Positions 44,983-53,989 of a stretch of 64,000 nucleotides of DNA are shown piece by piece. The DNA lies in assembly GCF_018613065.1 (NCBI RefSeq), contig NZ_JAGGQW010000017.1, forward strand, positions 36,359 through 100,358, written 5' to 3'. The position numbers were made by a program, and so were the translations under genes. Every line of letters begins with the position of its first letter. Positions within the stretch are counted from its first letter, which is position 1. The notes under the pieces were generated by a model that worked only from the letters and a program-made list of their open reading frames with translations, did not search any database and had not been told where the DNA came from. The stretch comes from Bacillus sp. ISL-7. GTDB taxonomy: Bacteria > Bacillota > Bacilli > Bacillales_B > DSM-18226.

Positions 44983-45768
44983 ATGGCAAAGGCATTAGAA
45001 GGAAAAACAGCATTTATTACGGGATCAGCCAGCGGAATCGGTCTGGAAATTGCGAAAACATTTGCAAAAGAGGGAGCGAATGTCGTGATCTCCGACTTAA
45101 ATGCGGAAAAAAGCGAACAAGCTGCTTTGGAATTAAAAGAACAGGGATTTGCAGCATTGGCTGCCCCTTGTGATGTGACAGATGAGGAAGCCTTTAAGAG
45201 CAGTATTCATTTAGCACGAGATGTGTTTGGGAAGATTGATATTCTGGTTAATAATGCCGGCCTCCAGTATGTCGCACCGATTGAAGAGTTTCCAACGGAA
45301 AAGTTTGAGCTGCTAATAAAAGTGATGCTGACTGCTCCGTTTATTGGAATTAAAAATGTATTCCCTCTTATGAAGGAGCAAAAGTTTGGCCGAATCATCA
45401 ATATGGCGTCCATTAATGGAGTCGTTGGCTTTGCCGGTAAAGCTGCCTACAATAGCGCCAAGCATGGGGTTATTGGTTTGACAAAGGTAGCCGCATTGGA
45501 AGGTGCAGAGCATGGAATTACGGTTAATGCCTTATGCCCAGGCTATGTAGATACGCCACTTGTCAGAAACCAATTAGCTGATTTAGCAAAAACAAGAAAT
45601 GTGAGCTTGGAAAGTGTCATTGGAGAAGTACTCTTGCCGCTAGTTCCGCAAAAAAGACTATTATCCGTAGCGGAAATTGCTGACTATGCCGTCTTTTTGG
45701 CAAGTGATAAAGGAAGAGGAGTAACAGGGCAAGCTGTGATTTTAGATGGAGGATACACAGCCCAGTAA
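44983..45768 (+). CDS. 3-hydroxybutyrate dehydrogenase (SDR)
   Basis: 261 residues from ATG 44983, where AAGGAGGAG gives a strong site; the longer frame from 44854 lacks one. TGSASGIGLEIA, NNAGLQYVAPIEEFP, catalytic YNSAK, and the long LVRNQLADLAKTRNVSLESV segment that is characteristic of D-3-hydroxybutyrate dehydrogenases. It oxidises 3-hydroxybutyrate to acetoacetate, which the CoA-transferase at 47.5 kb can activate. Driven by the sigma-54 promoter at 44762. Confidence 0.9.
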   Translation: MAKALEGKTAFITGSASGIGLEIAKTFAKEGANVVISDLNAEKSEQAALELKEQGFAALAAPCDVTDEEAFKSSIHLARDVFGKIDILVNNAGLQYVAPIEEFPTEKFELLIKVMLTAPFIGIKNVFPLMKEQKFGRIINMASINGVVGFAGKAAYNSAKHGVIGLTKVAALEGAEHGITVNALCPGYVDTPLVRNQLADLAKTRNVSLESVIGEVLLPLVPQKRLLSVAEIADYAVFLASDKGRGVTGQAVILDGGYTAQ

Positions 45769-45859
45769 TCAGAAAATCGGCTTCCTTGAAAACGGTCCAA
45801 ACCAAGATTGCTTTTTGGCTATAATAACAGTAAAAAAAGTATCAAGGGTGGGAAGGGCA

Positions 45860-46317
45860 GTGAATCGAGGATTTGAAAGAGTACCCTATCGTTGGCATGA
45901 GCAAATAATTAATTTACAAGCCGAACGAGTCGTCATCTTCGACCGGGATGGCATTATTCTATATATCAACGAGGCCTATTGTGATTTTATCGGAACAACG
46001 GTCGAAAAAGCTCTGGGCTGTCATGTGTGAAAACTCACGAATGCACATGGTTGCAAAAACAGGGGAAAAGAGTTAGCAGCCTGCAGCCGATTAAGCAAAA
46101 CCAGGCAAATCCAAATGACAACGATGTAGCAAGCTCAACTTCAATACCTACTCCATTATCGGTTAAACCATTAAAAGAGACGATAGCCCTTTCTGAAAAA
46201 CAAGCTATCCAAAATGCGCTGGCTCTTACGAAAGGTAATAAATTAGAAGCAGCAAAACTTCTTGAAATTGGTAGAACTAGTTTTTATGAGAAGTGCAAGT
46301 TATACGATATCAAATAA
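45860..46317 (+). pseudogene. Sigma-54 activator reduced to PAS and Fis domains
   Basis: GTG 45860 opens a PAS domain (NLQAERVVIFDRDGIILYIN, EAYCDFIGTTVEKALG) that runs to TGA 46028. An overlapping frame continues in damaged form (LQPIKQNQ) and then jumps to a C-terminal Fis-type HTH: ALALTKGNKLEAAKLLEIGR, TSFYEKCKLYDIK. The whole AAA+ domain with GAFTGA is missing. An intact relative is the CBS-PAS activator at 49177. Without AAA+ it cannot activate sigma-54. Confidence 0.82.
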
Positions 46318-46480
46318 CTAAGCAAACCGGACAAAGTGGTCTACTGATGTGTGGAAATATTTCTATAGGCCGATTTTGGGTCACTCATCCCGCGTAAGAG
46401 CGGCCGATTTGTCTCATGCAAATGTATAGGGGCACTTATGACCCATATAAGATTAAAAGATTAAAGAGGGAAGTCATTAA

Positions 46481-47437
46481 ATGATAAAAAATATTGCAAT
46501 TATTGGTTCAGGTGTAATGGGGAGCAGCATTGCCCAATCTTTTGCAGTTAGCGGTTATGCTGTTACCTTGAATGATGTAAATGAAGAATTGCTGCAAAAA
46601 GCAAAAAAGCGGATTTTAGAAAATTTATCCCTAATTGTCGAGGAAGCAGGACTTGATGAGCAACAAAAGCAAGTGGCTCAAACAAATATTAACTATAAGG
46701 CTGATTTAGAAGAAGCTGTCCGCGAGGCTGATTTCATTATTGAGGCTATTCCGGAAGTCATTGAGTGGAAATGGGAGCTTTATCAAAACTTAGAACGAAT
46801 GATGAAGGCAGATGCCATTGTCGCCTCCAATACATCGACTTTTCCTATCTCGCGTTTGATGGAAAAAGCGTCTTTTGCAGACCGGATGATGATAACCCAT
46901 TTCTTTAATCCAGGTCATTTGGTCCCTTTAGTTGAACTCGTGAAGCATGAACAAACAAAAGCAGTGGTCGTTGAGGAGACAATTGACCTTATCCGCCGGA
47001 TTGGAAAATCACCGATTCTCCTTAAGAAAGAAATATCCGGTTTTATTGCAAACCGTTTGCAAACAGCCTTAATGCGTGAAGCATTTTATTTACTAAATGA
47101 AGGTGTAGCCAGTGCGCGGGATATCGATACAGCGATAACGGCAGGACCGGGATTCCGGTGGGCGTTTACGGGACCAATTGAAATTGCTGATTTTGGCGGA
47201 CTTGATACATGGCAGCGCGTATTTGATAATGTAGCTCCTGATTTGGATCAAAGTACGGAAGCTCCTGCGATTATTCGACAGCTGGCTGAACAGGGCAAGC
47301 TTGGAACAAAGTCCGGTGAAGGCATTTATGAATATGACGATAAAATCATTTCTCAAAAGCTTGATGAACGGGATCGTAATTTTATAAAACTAGGCAAAAT
47401 CAAAGCAGGGGTAAAACCACAACTGGCTAAAGGTTGA
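46481..47437 (+). CDS. 3-hydroxybutyryl-CoA-type dehydrogenase
   Basis: 318 residues. GSGVMGSSIAQSFAVSGYAV NAD site, FIIEAIPE, SNTSTFPIS, catalytic ITHFFNPGHLVPLVELV, KEISGFIANRLQTALMRE, and C-terminal helical domain with GIYEYDD. Clearly paralogous to the 41023 gene. The range of possible substrates includes 3-hydroxybutyryl-CoA and other beta-hydroxy acids. AGAGGGAAG precedes the ATG. It stands directly before the CoA-transferase pair. Confidence 0.9.
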   Translation: MIKNIAIIGSGVMGSSIAQSFAVSGYAVTLNDVNEELLQKAKKRILENLSLIVEEAGLDEQQKQVAQTNINYKADLEEAVREADFIIEAIPEVIEWKWELYQNLERMMKADAIVASNTSTFPISRLMEKASFADRMMITHFFNPGHLVPLVELVKHEQTKAVVVEETIDLIRRIGKSPILLKKEISGFIANRLQTALMREAFYLLNEGVASARDIDTAITAGPGFRWAFTGPIEIADFGGLDTWQRVFDNVAPDLDQSTEAPAIIRQLAEQGKLGTKSGEGIYEYDDKIISQKLDERDRNFIKLGKIKAGVKPQLAKG

Positions 47438-47517
47438 ATTTAAGGCTAGTGGAGTGGGGTTTTGCATAAAAAGGAATTTTGTAAGGAAAACATTATATCA
47501 AAAGGGTGAGGAATTCT

Positions 47518-48219
47518 ATGAAAAAGGATAAAATCGTAGATTCATTTGAAAAGGCAATTGAGGATATTCAAGATGGTGCAACGATTATTGTTGGCGGATT
47601 CGGATTGAGTGGTATTCCAGAAAAGGCGATTCTTGCATTACGCGATAAAGGAACGAAGGATTTGACAATTGTCAGCAATAACTGTGGAGTAGACGATTGG
47701 GGCCTTGGTCTTTTATTAGAAAATCGACAAATTAAAAAAATGATCTCATCATATGTTGGTGAAAACAAGCTTTTTGAACGCCAATTTTTGAGTGGGGAGA
47801 TTGAAGTAGAATTAGTGCCTCAAGGAACGCTGGCTGAGAGAATTCGTGCCGGCGGTGCTGGAATTCCTGGATTCTATACAGCCACTGGCGTAGGTACAGC
47901 GATTGCAGAAGGAAAAGAACATAAGGTTTTTGACGGTCGGGCCTATATTCTAGAACGAGGAATTGTAGCGGATTTTGCTTTAGTGAAAGCATGGAAGGCA
48001 GACCCGCTTGGAAATTTAATCTACCGAAAAACAGCCCGCAATTTTAACCCGCTGGCAGCCATGGCCGGAAAGGTTACGATTGCAGAAGTAGAGGGAATCG
48101 TTCCTCTTGGTCAATTAGATGCTGACCAAATCCATACACCTAGTGTTTTTGTGCAAAGGGTCTTACTTGGAACAAACTATGAGAAAAGAATCGAAAAACG
48201 AACTGTAATTCATGTTTAG
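47518..48219 (+). CDS. scoA: 3-oxoacid CoA-transferase subunit A
   Basis: 233 residues from ATG 47518 (GTGAGGA upstream; the GTG at 47506 is part of that site). Family-I CoA-transferase alpha subunit: [31 protein letters not shown]. Together with ScoB it moves CoA from succinyl-CoA to acetoacetate, giving acetoacetyl-CoA. 80 bp after the dehydrogenase gene. Confidence 0.94.
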   Translation: MKKDKIVDSFEKAIEDIQDGATIIVGGFGLSGIPEKAILALRDKGTKDLTIVSNNCGVDDWGLGLLLENRQIKKMISSYVGENKLFERQFLSGEIEVELVPQGTLAERIRAGGAGIPGFYTATGVGTAIAEGKEHKVFDGRAYILERGIVADFALVKAWKADPLGNLIYRKTARNFNPLAAMAGKVTIAEVEGIVPLGQLDADQIHTPSVFVQRVLLGTNYEKRIEKRTVIHV

Positions 48220-48252
48220 AGATTATAGAAACTATTTGTGAGGAGAATTGAT

Positions 48253-48906
48253 ATGAGTGATAGTCGACTAAGAATTGTAAAACGGGCAGCACAAGAGATA
48301 CAAGATGGGATGAACGTCAACCTCGGGATTGGAATGCCAACGCTTTTGGCAAATGAAATACCGGAAGATTTTAATGTCTTACTTCAATCGGAAAACGGAT
48401 TATTAGGAATTGGACCCTATCCGGTTGCCGGAGAGGAAGATCCAGATCTCATTAATGCAGGGAAAGAAACGGTCACAATCGTGCCAGGCGCTTCCTTTTT
48501 TGATAGTGCAGAATCCTTTGCCATGATTCGGGGCGGGCATATCGACCTCGCAATTCTTGGCGGTATGGAAGTTTCGGAAACAGGTGACTTAGCTAACTGG
48601 ATGATTCCGGGGAAAATGGTAAAAGGAATGGGCGGGGCAATGGACCTTGTTCATGGTGCTAAACGTGTTATCGTTATTATGGAACATGTAAATAAACATG
48701 GGGAATCCAAAGTGAAAAAGGAATGTTCGCTGCCATTAACAGGGCAGCGGGTCGTTCACCGTTTAATCACGGATCTGGCAGTCTTTGATTTTACTTCACA
48801 AGGCATGGTCCTGGTTGAGACACAAGAGGGCGTTTCTGTTGAAGAAGTAAAGGAAAAAACGGAAGCTGTTTTTAACGTTAGTCCGGATTTACTTGCAACA
48901 AAGTAA
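48253..48906 (+). CDS. scoB: 3-oxoacid CoA-transferase subunit B
   Basis: 217 residues from ATG 48253 after GAGGAG. Contains the catalytic glutamate in [11 protein letters not shown] and [23 protein letters not shown]. Partner of ScoA, 33 bp downstream. In context: 3-hydroxybutyrate to acetoacetate to acetoacetyl-CoA; a thiolase is not in the window. Confidence 0.94.
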   Translation: MSDSRLRIVKRAAQEIQDGMNVNLGIGMPTLLANEIPEDFNVLLQSENGLLGIGPYPVAGEEDPDLINAGKETVTIVPGASFFDSAESFAMIRGGHIDLAILGGMEVSETGDLANWMIPGKMVKGMGGAMDLVHGAKRVIVIMEHVNKHGESKVKKECSLPLTGQRVVHRLITDLAVFDFTSQGMVLVETQEGVSVEEVKEKTEAVFNVSPDLLATK

Positions 48907-48913
48907 AACAATG

Positions 48914-48945
48914 AAAAAGGTACACTACCAATTGTGCCTTTTTTA
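48914..48945 (+). terminator. scoAB terminator
   Basis: AAAAAGGTACA pairs with TGTGCCTTTTT (one G-T pair), then T-run. Confidence 0.85.
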
Positions 48946-49075
48946 TTGTATGGCATGAAATCCACCATCTAGATGATTGCTCCAGCATCTTGGTAAACAG
49001 AGGAAACACGATTGAAAGTTGAAAAGTTGTAGATTCCAGGAATTGTATAGGCTGAAATTAAAAATGCGATCGTAC

Positions 49076-49108
49076 AGTGTCTGATAAGTGTCTGGAAAGT
49101 GTCGGAAA
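49076..49108 (+). repeat. Three 11-bp direct repeats upstream of the CBS-PAS activator
   Basis: AGTGTCTGATA, AGTGTCTGGAA, AGTGTCGGAAA in direct succession, i.e. one per helical turn, 70-100 bp before the ATG at 49177. Looks like a regulatory binding array. Confidence 0.6.
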
Positions 49109-49176
49109 TTCTACCATTTTGTGAATAATTATTGTACAATTATTGTACGATTATTTTACATAGGTGGTTGAAAGAA

Positions 49177-51018
49177 ATGCTAATAGATTATGAGAATAAA
49201 AGTAAACGATTAAAAGCAATAAAAACGAATGAGCTTGTATGGGAATGGATGACACCTAATCCGCTTACCGTAAGTCCACAGCAAACCTTAAGAGAAGCTG
49301 TATTGATCCTTCAGGCCCATCGAATTAATGGCCTGCCGGTGGTTGATAACCAATTAAGGGTCATAGGGTTAATTAACAAATCGGAGATCTTGAATTGTTT
49401 TTTGGAAGGGTTTTCACCTGATTGCCCCGTTTCACAAGTAATGACCAGTGAGGTTGTGACAATCCATAAGAATGAAACGATTAAAAAGGCTTATGAGTTT
49501 CATCAGGTTGGCCGTCTTTCGGTTGTCGATGATGCTGGGAGGCTTGTTGGAATCCTGACCGGTAAAGATATCTTGCATTCTTATGCCTCTTACCTTGGAA
49601 AACTTCAAGAAACCCTTCACGTAAACGAAACATTAAGTACAATTTTAGAAAGTGCCTACGAAGGGGTTGTCGTGGTGGATGAAGGCGGAATCATTCGTGA
49701 ATTTAATGAGGCATACAGCCGCTTTCTTGGGAGAAAACGAGAGGAGGTCATTGGCAAATCCGTAGTTGAGATCATTGAGAATACCCGTCTCCCTGTTGTA
49801 ATACAAACAGGATCAGAAGAAAGGGGCTATATCCAACGGATTCAAGGCCAGGATATGGTCGTTCACCGGATTCCAATTTGGAAGGATGGCAAAGTCATTG
49901 GAGCGATTGGAATGATTATTTTTCATGGTGTAACGGAGCTTTACAATATTCTTGAGCGAATGCAGGAGATGTCAAGACAAATAACCGAAACCCCTGTTCA
50001 TGCTAAACCCAACTTTAAAATGAACAGTCCGTTTGATGATATAATCGGGCATTGTTCAAAAATTCAATCCGTTAAAAAAACAGCCCGTAAAGCCGCGAAT
50101 ACTCCTTCAACGGTGTTAATAACAGGAGAAAGCGGGACGGGAAAGGAAATTTTTGCAAAAGCAATCCATGTCTCCAGTCCGTTTGCAGAAGGACCGTTTA
50201 TCAGTGTCAATTGTGCAGCGATACCGGAGCATCTGCTTGAAGCAGAATTATTTGGTTTTGAGGACGGTGCATTTACTGGAGCGAAAAAAGGCGGAAAGCC
50301 CGGCAAGTTTGAACTTGCACATAAAGGGACATTGTTTCTTGATGAAATCGGCGATATGCCGCCGTTAATGCAATCGAAAATTCTTCGTGTTCTTCAGGAA
50401 CGGGAAGTCGAACGGGTGGGCGGTGTTGTAAAGCATCATGTGGATGTTCGAATCATTGCTGCAACCAATTGTCATCTCGAACAGATGGTCAAGGACGGGA
50501 CTTTTAGGGAAGATCTTTACTACCGCTTGAATATTATCAGGCTTGAGATTCCGCCGCTCAGGGAACGCCGGGAAGATATACCAAGCCTGCTCATCCACCA
50601 TCTTCACCATTTATGTAAGCGCTTTGGCCTGGAACAAAAGACTTTCTCAAAGGAAGTAATCGCACCTTTGCTTGAATATTCATGGCCTGGCAATATCCGC
50701 GAGCTGGTTAACACGGTCGAAATGCTCGTTAGTTTGTCGGAATCAAATTGTATCCAGGTTCATGAGCTGGCGCCAAAGTTTTTTGAAAAAAATGATTGCC
50801 TGCTAACCATGTCTGATTCAGTGGCATCACGTGATCCAAATAATCTCATAACCAGCGTAAAAGAAATAGCCTTTGAGCGGGAAAAAGAGTTAATTGTGCA
50901 AACGCTTATCGAAACCAATGGGAATAAGGCGCAAGCAGCAAGAAAATTAGGGATTCAACGTTCTACTTTATACGAAAAATTGAAAAAGTATGAATTGTCC
51001 GGCAAAATGAACAAATGA
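49177..51018 (+). CDS. Sigma-54 activator with CBS pair and PAS sensor
   Basis: 613 residues from ATG 49177 (AGGTGG upstream; the TTG at 49132 is rejected). Order: two CBS domains (~18-130: WMTPNPLTVSPQQTLREAVL, GLPVVDNQLRVIGLI, VMTSEVVTIHKNETI); PAS domain (~145-250); AAA+ (~288-520) with Walker A GESGTGKE near 316, GAFTGA near 363 and LFLDEIGDMPP; Fis-type HTH (~570-608). CBS domains usually sense adenine nucleotides or SAM, so it may link catabolism to energy state. It ends 81 bp before the sigma-54 promoter of the alcohol dehydrogenase operon, its likely target. Confidence 0.92.
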   Translation: MLIDYENKSKRLKAIKTNELVWEWMTPNPLTVSPQQTLREAVLILQAHRINGLPVVDNQLRVIGLINKSEILNCFLEGFSPDCPVSQVMTSEVVTIHKNETIKKAYEFHQVGRLSVVDDAGRLVGILTGKDILHSYASYLGKLQETLHVNETLSTILESAYEGVVVVDEGGIIREFNEAYSRFLGRKREEVIGKSVVEIIENTRLPVVIQTGSEERGYIQRIQGQDMVVHRIPIWKDGKVIGAIGMIIFHGVTELYNILERMQEMSRQITETPVHAKPNFKMNSPFDDIIGHCSKIQSVKKTARKAANTPSTVLITGESGTGKEIFAKAIHVSSPFAEGPFISVNCAAIPEHLLEAELFGFEDGAFTGAKKGGKPGKFELAHKGTLFLDEIGDMPPLMQSKILRVLQEREVERVGGVVKHHVDVRIIAATNCHLEQMVKDGTFREDLYYRLNIIRLEIPPLRERREDIPSLLIHHLHHLCKRFGLEQKTFSKEVIAPLLEYSWPGNIRELVNTVEMLVSLSESNCIQVHELAPKFFEKNDCLLTMSDSVASRDPNNLITSVKEIAFEREKELIVQTLIETNGNKAQAARKLGIQRSTLYEKLKKYELSGKMNK

Positions 51019-51020
51019 CC

Positions 51021-51068
51021 CTACACTTATCCTACATATGTGTAGGTAATATCGGACACACGGTGTAG
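51021..51068 (+). promoter_or_regulatory. Enhancer dyads of the 51-kb sigma-54 promoter
   Basis: Inner dyad CCTACATATGTGTAGG (51031-51046); outer CTACAC (51021-51026) and GTGTAG (51063-51068) repeat the same half-site. 30-80 bp upstream of the -24/-12 element. Confidence 0.65.
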
Positions 51069-51098
51069 AAAAACGTTGTTATTTCCTCTTTTTAAAGT

Positions 51099-51114
51099 TG
51101 GCACGCTTCTTGCA
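51099..51114 (+). promoter_or_regulatory. Sigma-54 promoter of the adh-mms-gntP operon
   Basis: TGGCACG-N4-TTGCA, GG-N10-GC, same core as the aco and 44.8-kb promoters. Confidence 0.93.
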
Positions 51115-51152
51115 TATAAAAAGAGTGTATAAGACAAAGGAGGGAAAAAGTT

Positions 51153-52355
51153 TTGAAAGGGTTTGCAGAGTTTCGGATACCCAAAACCGTTTTTTATGGA
51201 AATGATTCATTGACAAAACTTGGAGAGCAGGCTGCTCTTTTAGGGAAAAAAGTCTTGATTGTCAGCGACAAAATCATGACTCAAATAGGTGTGGTGGCAA
51301 AGTGCCAGAAATACCTTGAAGATGCAGGCATTGCTTATGCATGTTATTTGGAAGTGAATTCTGAACCAACCGATATATATGTTTCAGAAGCATTAACAAT
51401 TTGTAAAGAGCAACAATGTGATGTGGTCGTAGCAGTCGGAGGCGGCAGCTGTATCGATGCTGCGAAGGCGGTTGCGGTCGTTGCTGCAAATGGAGGTTAC
51501 ATTGGTGATTACATGGGCGGTAAGAAGAAAATTGAGAATAAGCCGCTTCCACTGATTGCGATCCCAACAACTTCCGGAACAGGTTCAGAAGTTACGGCTG
51601 TTACAGTTATCAACAATACAAAAGATGACGTCAAGATGATGATTAAAGATCCTGCGTTCATTCCGGAGGTTGCCATTGTTGATCCAGTGTTGACGTATTC
51701 CACACCGCCTCAAGTCACGGCTGCAACTGGAATTGATGCATTATGTCATGCAATGGAAGCCTACATCTCACGTGTATCTCAGCCTATTACGGATCAGCTT
51801 GCACTATCGTCAATCGAAATGATTGTAAACAATTTACGTGCGGCTTACCAAAACGGAAATGATGTTAAAGCCAGAGAAAAGATGGCGCTTGCTTCCATGC
51901 AGGCTGGTATTGCTTTTTCCAATGCGTCGGTGACGCTTGTACACGGAATGTCCCGACCAATCGGTGCTTTGTTCCATGTACCACACGGGATCTCAAATGC
52001 CATGCTCCTTCCGGCCGTTCTGGAATTCACAAAAGAGAGTGCCGTCGAGCGCCTTGCAGTCATTGGTCGAATTCTTCGTCCTGACTTGGAAGCGTTTACG
52101 GATCACCAGCTTGCCGATGTTACCGTCAATGAAGTGAAGAAGCTATGCAACGACTTAAATATTCCGAACATGAAAGCCTACGGGATGGATGAGGAAATGT
52201 TCAATCAGGTTGTTTCGAAAATGGCTGCAGATGCCGTCGCGAGCGGCAGCCCTAGCAACAATCCAAGGGTTCCAAGTCAGGAAGAGATTGTGGAACTTTA
52301 TCATACTTGCTATAACTATGACTTTACTGTAAATAAAACAACTATTCATGCATAA
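51153..52355 (+). CDS. Iron-containing alcohol dehydrogenase
   Basis: 400 residues from TTG 51153, about 9 nt after AGGAGG. Group III (Fe-dependent) alcohol dehydrogenase: NAD site [32 protein letters not shown], and metal motifs [12 protein letters not shown] and [20 protein letters not shown] (His ligands). Related to 4-hydroxybutyrate and 1,3-propanediol dehydrogenases. First gene of the operon; with the next gene it could turn a hydroxy-acid into a semialdehyde and then an acyl-CoA. Confidence 0.92.
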   Translation: MKGFAEFRIPKTVFYGNDSLTKLGEQAALLGKKVLIVSDKIMTQIGVVAKCQKYLEDAGIAYACYLEVNSEPTDIYVSEALTICKEQQCDVVVAVGGGSCIDAAKAVAVVAANGGYIGDYMGGKKKIENKPLPLIAIPTTSGTGSEVTAVTVINNTKDDVKMMIKDPAFIPEVAIVDPVLTYSTPPQVTAATGIDALCHAMEAYISRVSQPITDQLALSSIEMIVNNLRAAYQNGNDVKAREKMALASMQAGIAFSNASVTLVHGMSRPIGALFHVPHGISNAMLLPAVLEFTKESAVERLAVIGRILRPDLEAFTDHQLADVTVNEVKKLCNDLNIPNMKAYGMDEEMFNQVVSKMAADAVASGSPSNNPRVPSQEEIVELYHTCYNYDFTVNKTTIHA

Positions 52356-52374
52356 GAAAGGGACGAGAAGAAAA

Positions 52375-53835
52375 ATGACAACTACAACTGAAGTGAAAAC
52401 ATTAAAAAACTTTATTGGTGGACAATGGGTTGACGCTGTGTCTGAAAAAACAGAAGCTGTTCCTAACCCGGCAACAGAGGAAGTTTTGGCATATGTACCT
52501 CTTTCTAACAGAGAAGACTTGGACAAGGCTGTAGAGGTTGCGAATAAAGCATTTCAAACGTGGAAGGATGTAGCCGTTCCAAAACGTTCCCGCATCTTAT
52601 TCCGATACCAGCAGCTTCTTGTTGAGCATTGGGATGAGCTTGCACGTCTCGTTGTATTAGAAAATGGTAAAAATTATGATGAAGCATATGGAGAAGTCCT
52701 GCGTGGTATTGAATGTGTAGAATTTGCTGCAGGTGCCCCAACCCTCATGATGGGCAGCCAGCTTCCTGATATTGCGACAGGAATTGAATCCGGAATGTAC
52801 CGCTACCCAATCGGGGTTGTAGGAGGAATTACGCCTTTTAACTTCCCAATGATGGTGCCGTGCTGGATGTTCCCGCTTGCGATTGCCTGCGGTAATACAT
52901 TTGTTTTAAAACCTTCTGAACGGACTCCGCTGTTGGCTAACCGCCTGGCTGAACTGTTTAAAGAAGCGGGTCTTCCTGATGGGGTGTTGAATATTGTCCA
53001 TGGCGCACATGATGTTGTAAATGGCATCCTTGAAAACAAAGATGTTAAAGCTGTTTCATTTGTCGGCTCACAGCCGGTTGCAGAATATATTTACAAAACG
53101 GCTGCTGCGAACGGGAAACGAGTTCAGGCATTGGCGGGGGCAAAAAATCATACTATTGTTCTTCCGGATGCCAATCTTGACCTTACTGTTACGAACATTA
53201 TTGGTGCTGCATTTGGTTCAGCCGGCGAGCGCTGCATGGCCTGTGCGGTGGTTGTTGCAGTTGGGGATGTGGCTGACGAGCTTATTTCTCGTCTTGGAAA
53301 TGCTGCAGAAGAATTACAAATTGGGAATGGCTTGGACAAAGGGGTATTCCTTGGACCGGTTATTCGTGATTCCCATAAAGAACGGACATTAAAATATATT
53401 GAAATCGGAGAAAAAGAGGGAGCTCTTCTCATCCGTGACGGACGTAAAGACGATGCTGCTTCCGGCCAGGGGTACTTTGTAGGCCCAACGATTTTTGATG
53501 GGGTAACAACGGACATGAAAATCTGGAAGGAAGAAATTTTCGCACCTGTTCTTTCCGTTATTCGTGCTGATAATTTAACAGAAGCGATTGAGATTGCAAA
53601 CCAATCTGAATTTGCCAACGGCGCATGCTTATTTACCGACAGTGCAAAAGCAGTCCGTCAGTTCCGCGATACGATTGATGCCGGTATGCTGGGGGTAAAC
53701 ATGGGGGTTCCTGCTCCAATGGCGTTCTTCCCATTCTCAGGGTACAAAAAATCGTTCTACGGTGATTTACACGCAAACGGCAAAGATGGCGTTGAGTTCT
53801 ACACACGTAAAAAAATGCTGACCGCTCGCTATTAA
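52375..53835 (+). CDS. mmsA: CoA-acylating (methyl)malonate-semialdehyde dehydrogenase
   Basis: 486 residues from ATG 52375. Belongs to the MmsA/IolA branch: [42 protein letters not shown], catalytic Cys near 287 in [10 protein letters not shown], and the C-terminal [20 protein letters not shown]. These enzymes convert malonate or methylmalonate semialdehyde plus CoA into acetyl- or propionyl-CoA and CO2. Next to the Fe-dehydrogenase this suggests use of 3-hydroxypropionate or 3-hydroxyisobutyrate. No inositol genes are nearby. Confidence 0.92.
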   Translation: MTTTTEVKTLKNFIGGQWVDAVSEKTEAVPNPATEEVLAYVPLSNREDLDKAVEVANKAFQTWKDVAVPKRSRILFRYQQLLVEHWDELARLVVLENGKNYDEAYGEVLRGIECVEFAAGAPTLMMGSQLPDIATGIESGMYRYPIGVVGGITPFNFPMMVPCWMFPLAIACGNTFVLKPSERTPLLANRLAELFKEAGLPDGVLNIVHGAHDVVNGILENKDVKAVSFVGSQPVAEYIYKTAAANGKRVQALAGAKNHTIVLPDANLDLTVTNIIGAAFGSAGERCMACAVVVAVGDVADELISRLGNAAEELQIGNGLDKGVFLGPVIRDSHKERTLKYIEIGEKEGALLIRDGRKDDAASGQGYFVGPTIFDGVTTDMKIWKEEIFAPVLSVIRADNLTEAIEIANQSEFANGACLFTDSAKAVRQFRDTIDAGMLGVNMGVPAPMAFFPFSGYKKSFYGDLHANGKDGVEFYTRKKMLTARY

Positions 53836-53937
53836 TTCTAATTTTAATAGAGATAATCAGGGGAATTAGAATTAATCAATCTAGCAAATTAGTTGTTTAG
53901 ATGTGGGGAAATAACTGAAAGTTTTCAAGATTTTAAG

Positions 53938-53960
53938 GGGCAGCGGTTCTGCCGCTGCCC
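53938..53960 (+). other. Hairpin between mmsA and gntP-like gene
   Basis: GGGCAGCGG-TTCTG-CCGCTGCCC, perfect 9-bp stem, no T-run. Likely tunes expression of the permease relative to the enzymes upstream. Confidence 0.6.
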
Positions 53961-53989
53961 AGCTAATACGAATAAAGGGGAGGCTTTTT

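Noticed and set aside
47450..47466. Possible sigma-54 promoter before scoA (TGGAGTGGGGTTTTGCA)
   Set aside because: The GG and GC are 11 nt apart instead of 10 and the -24 block lacks CAC.
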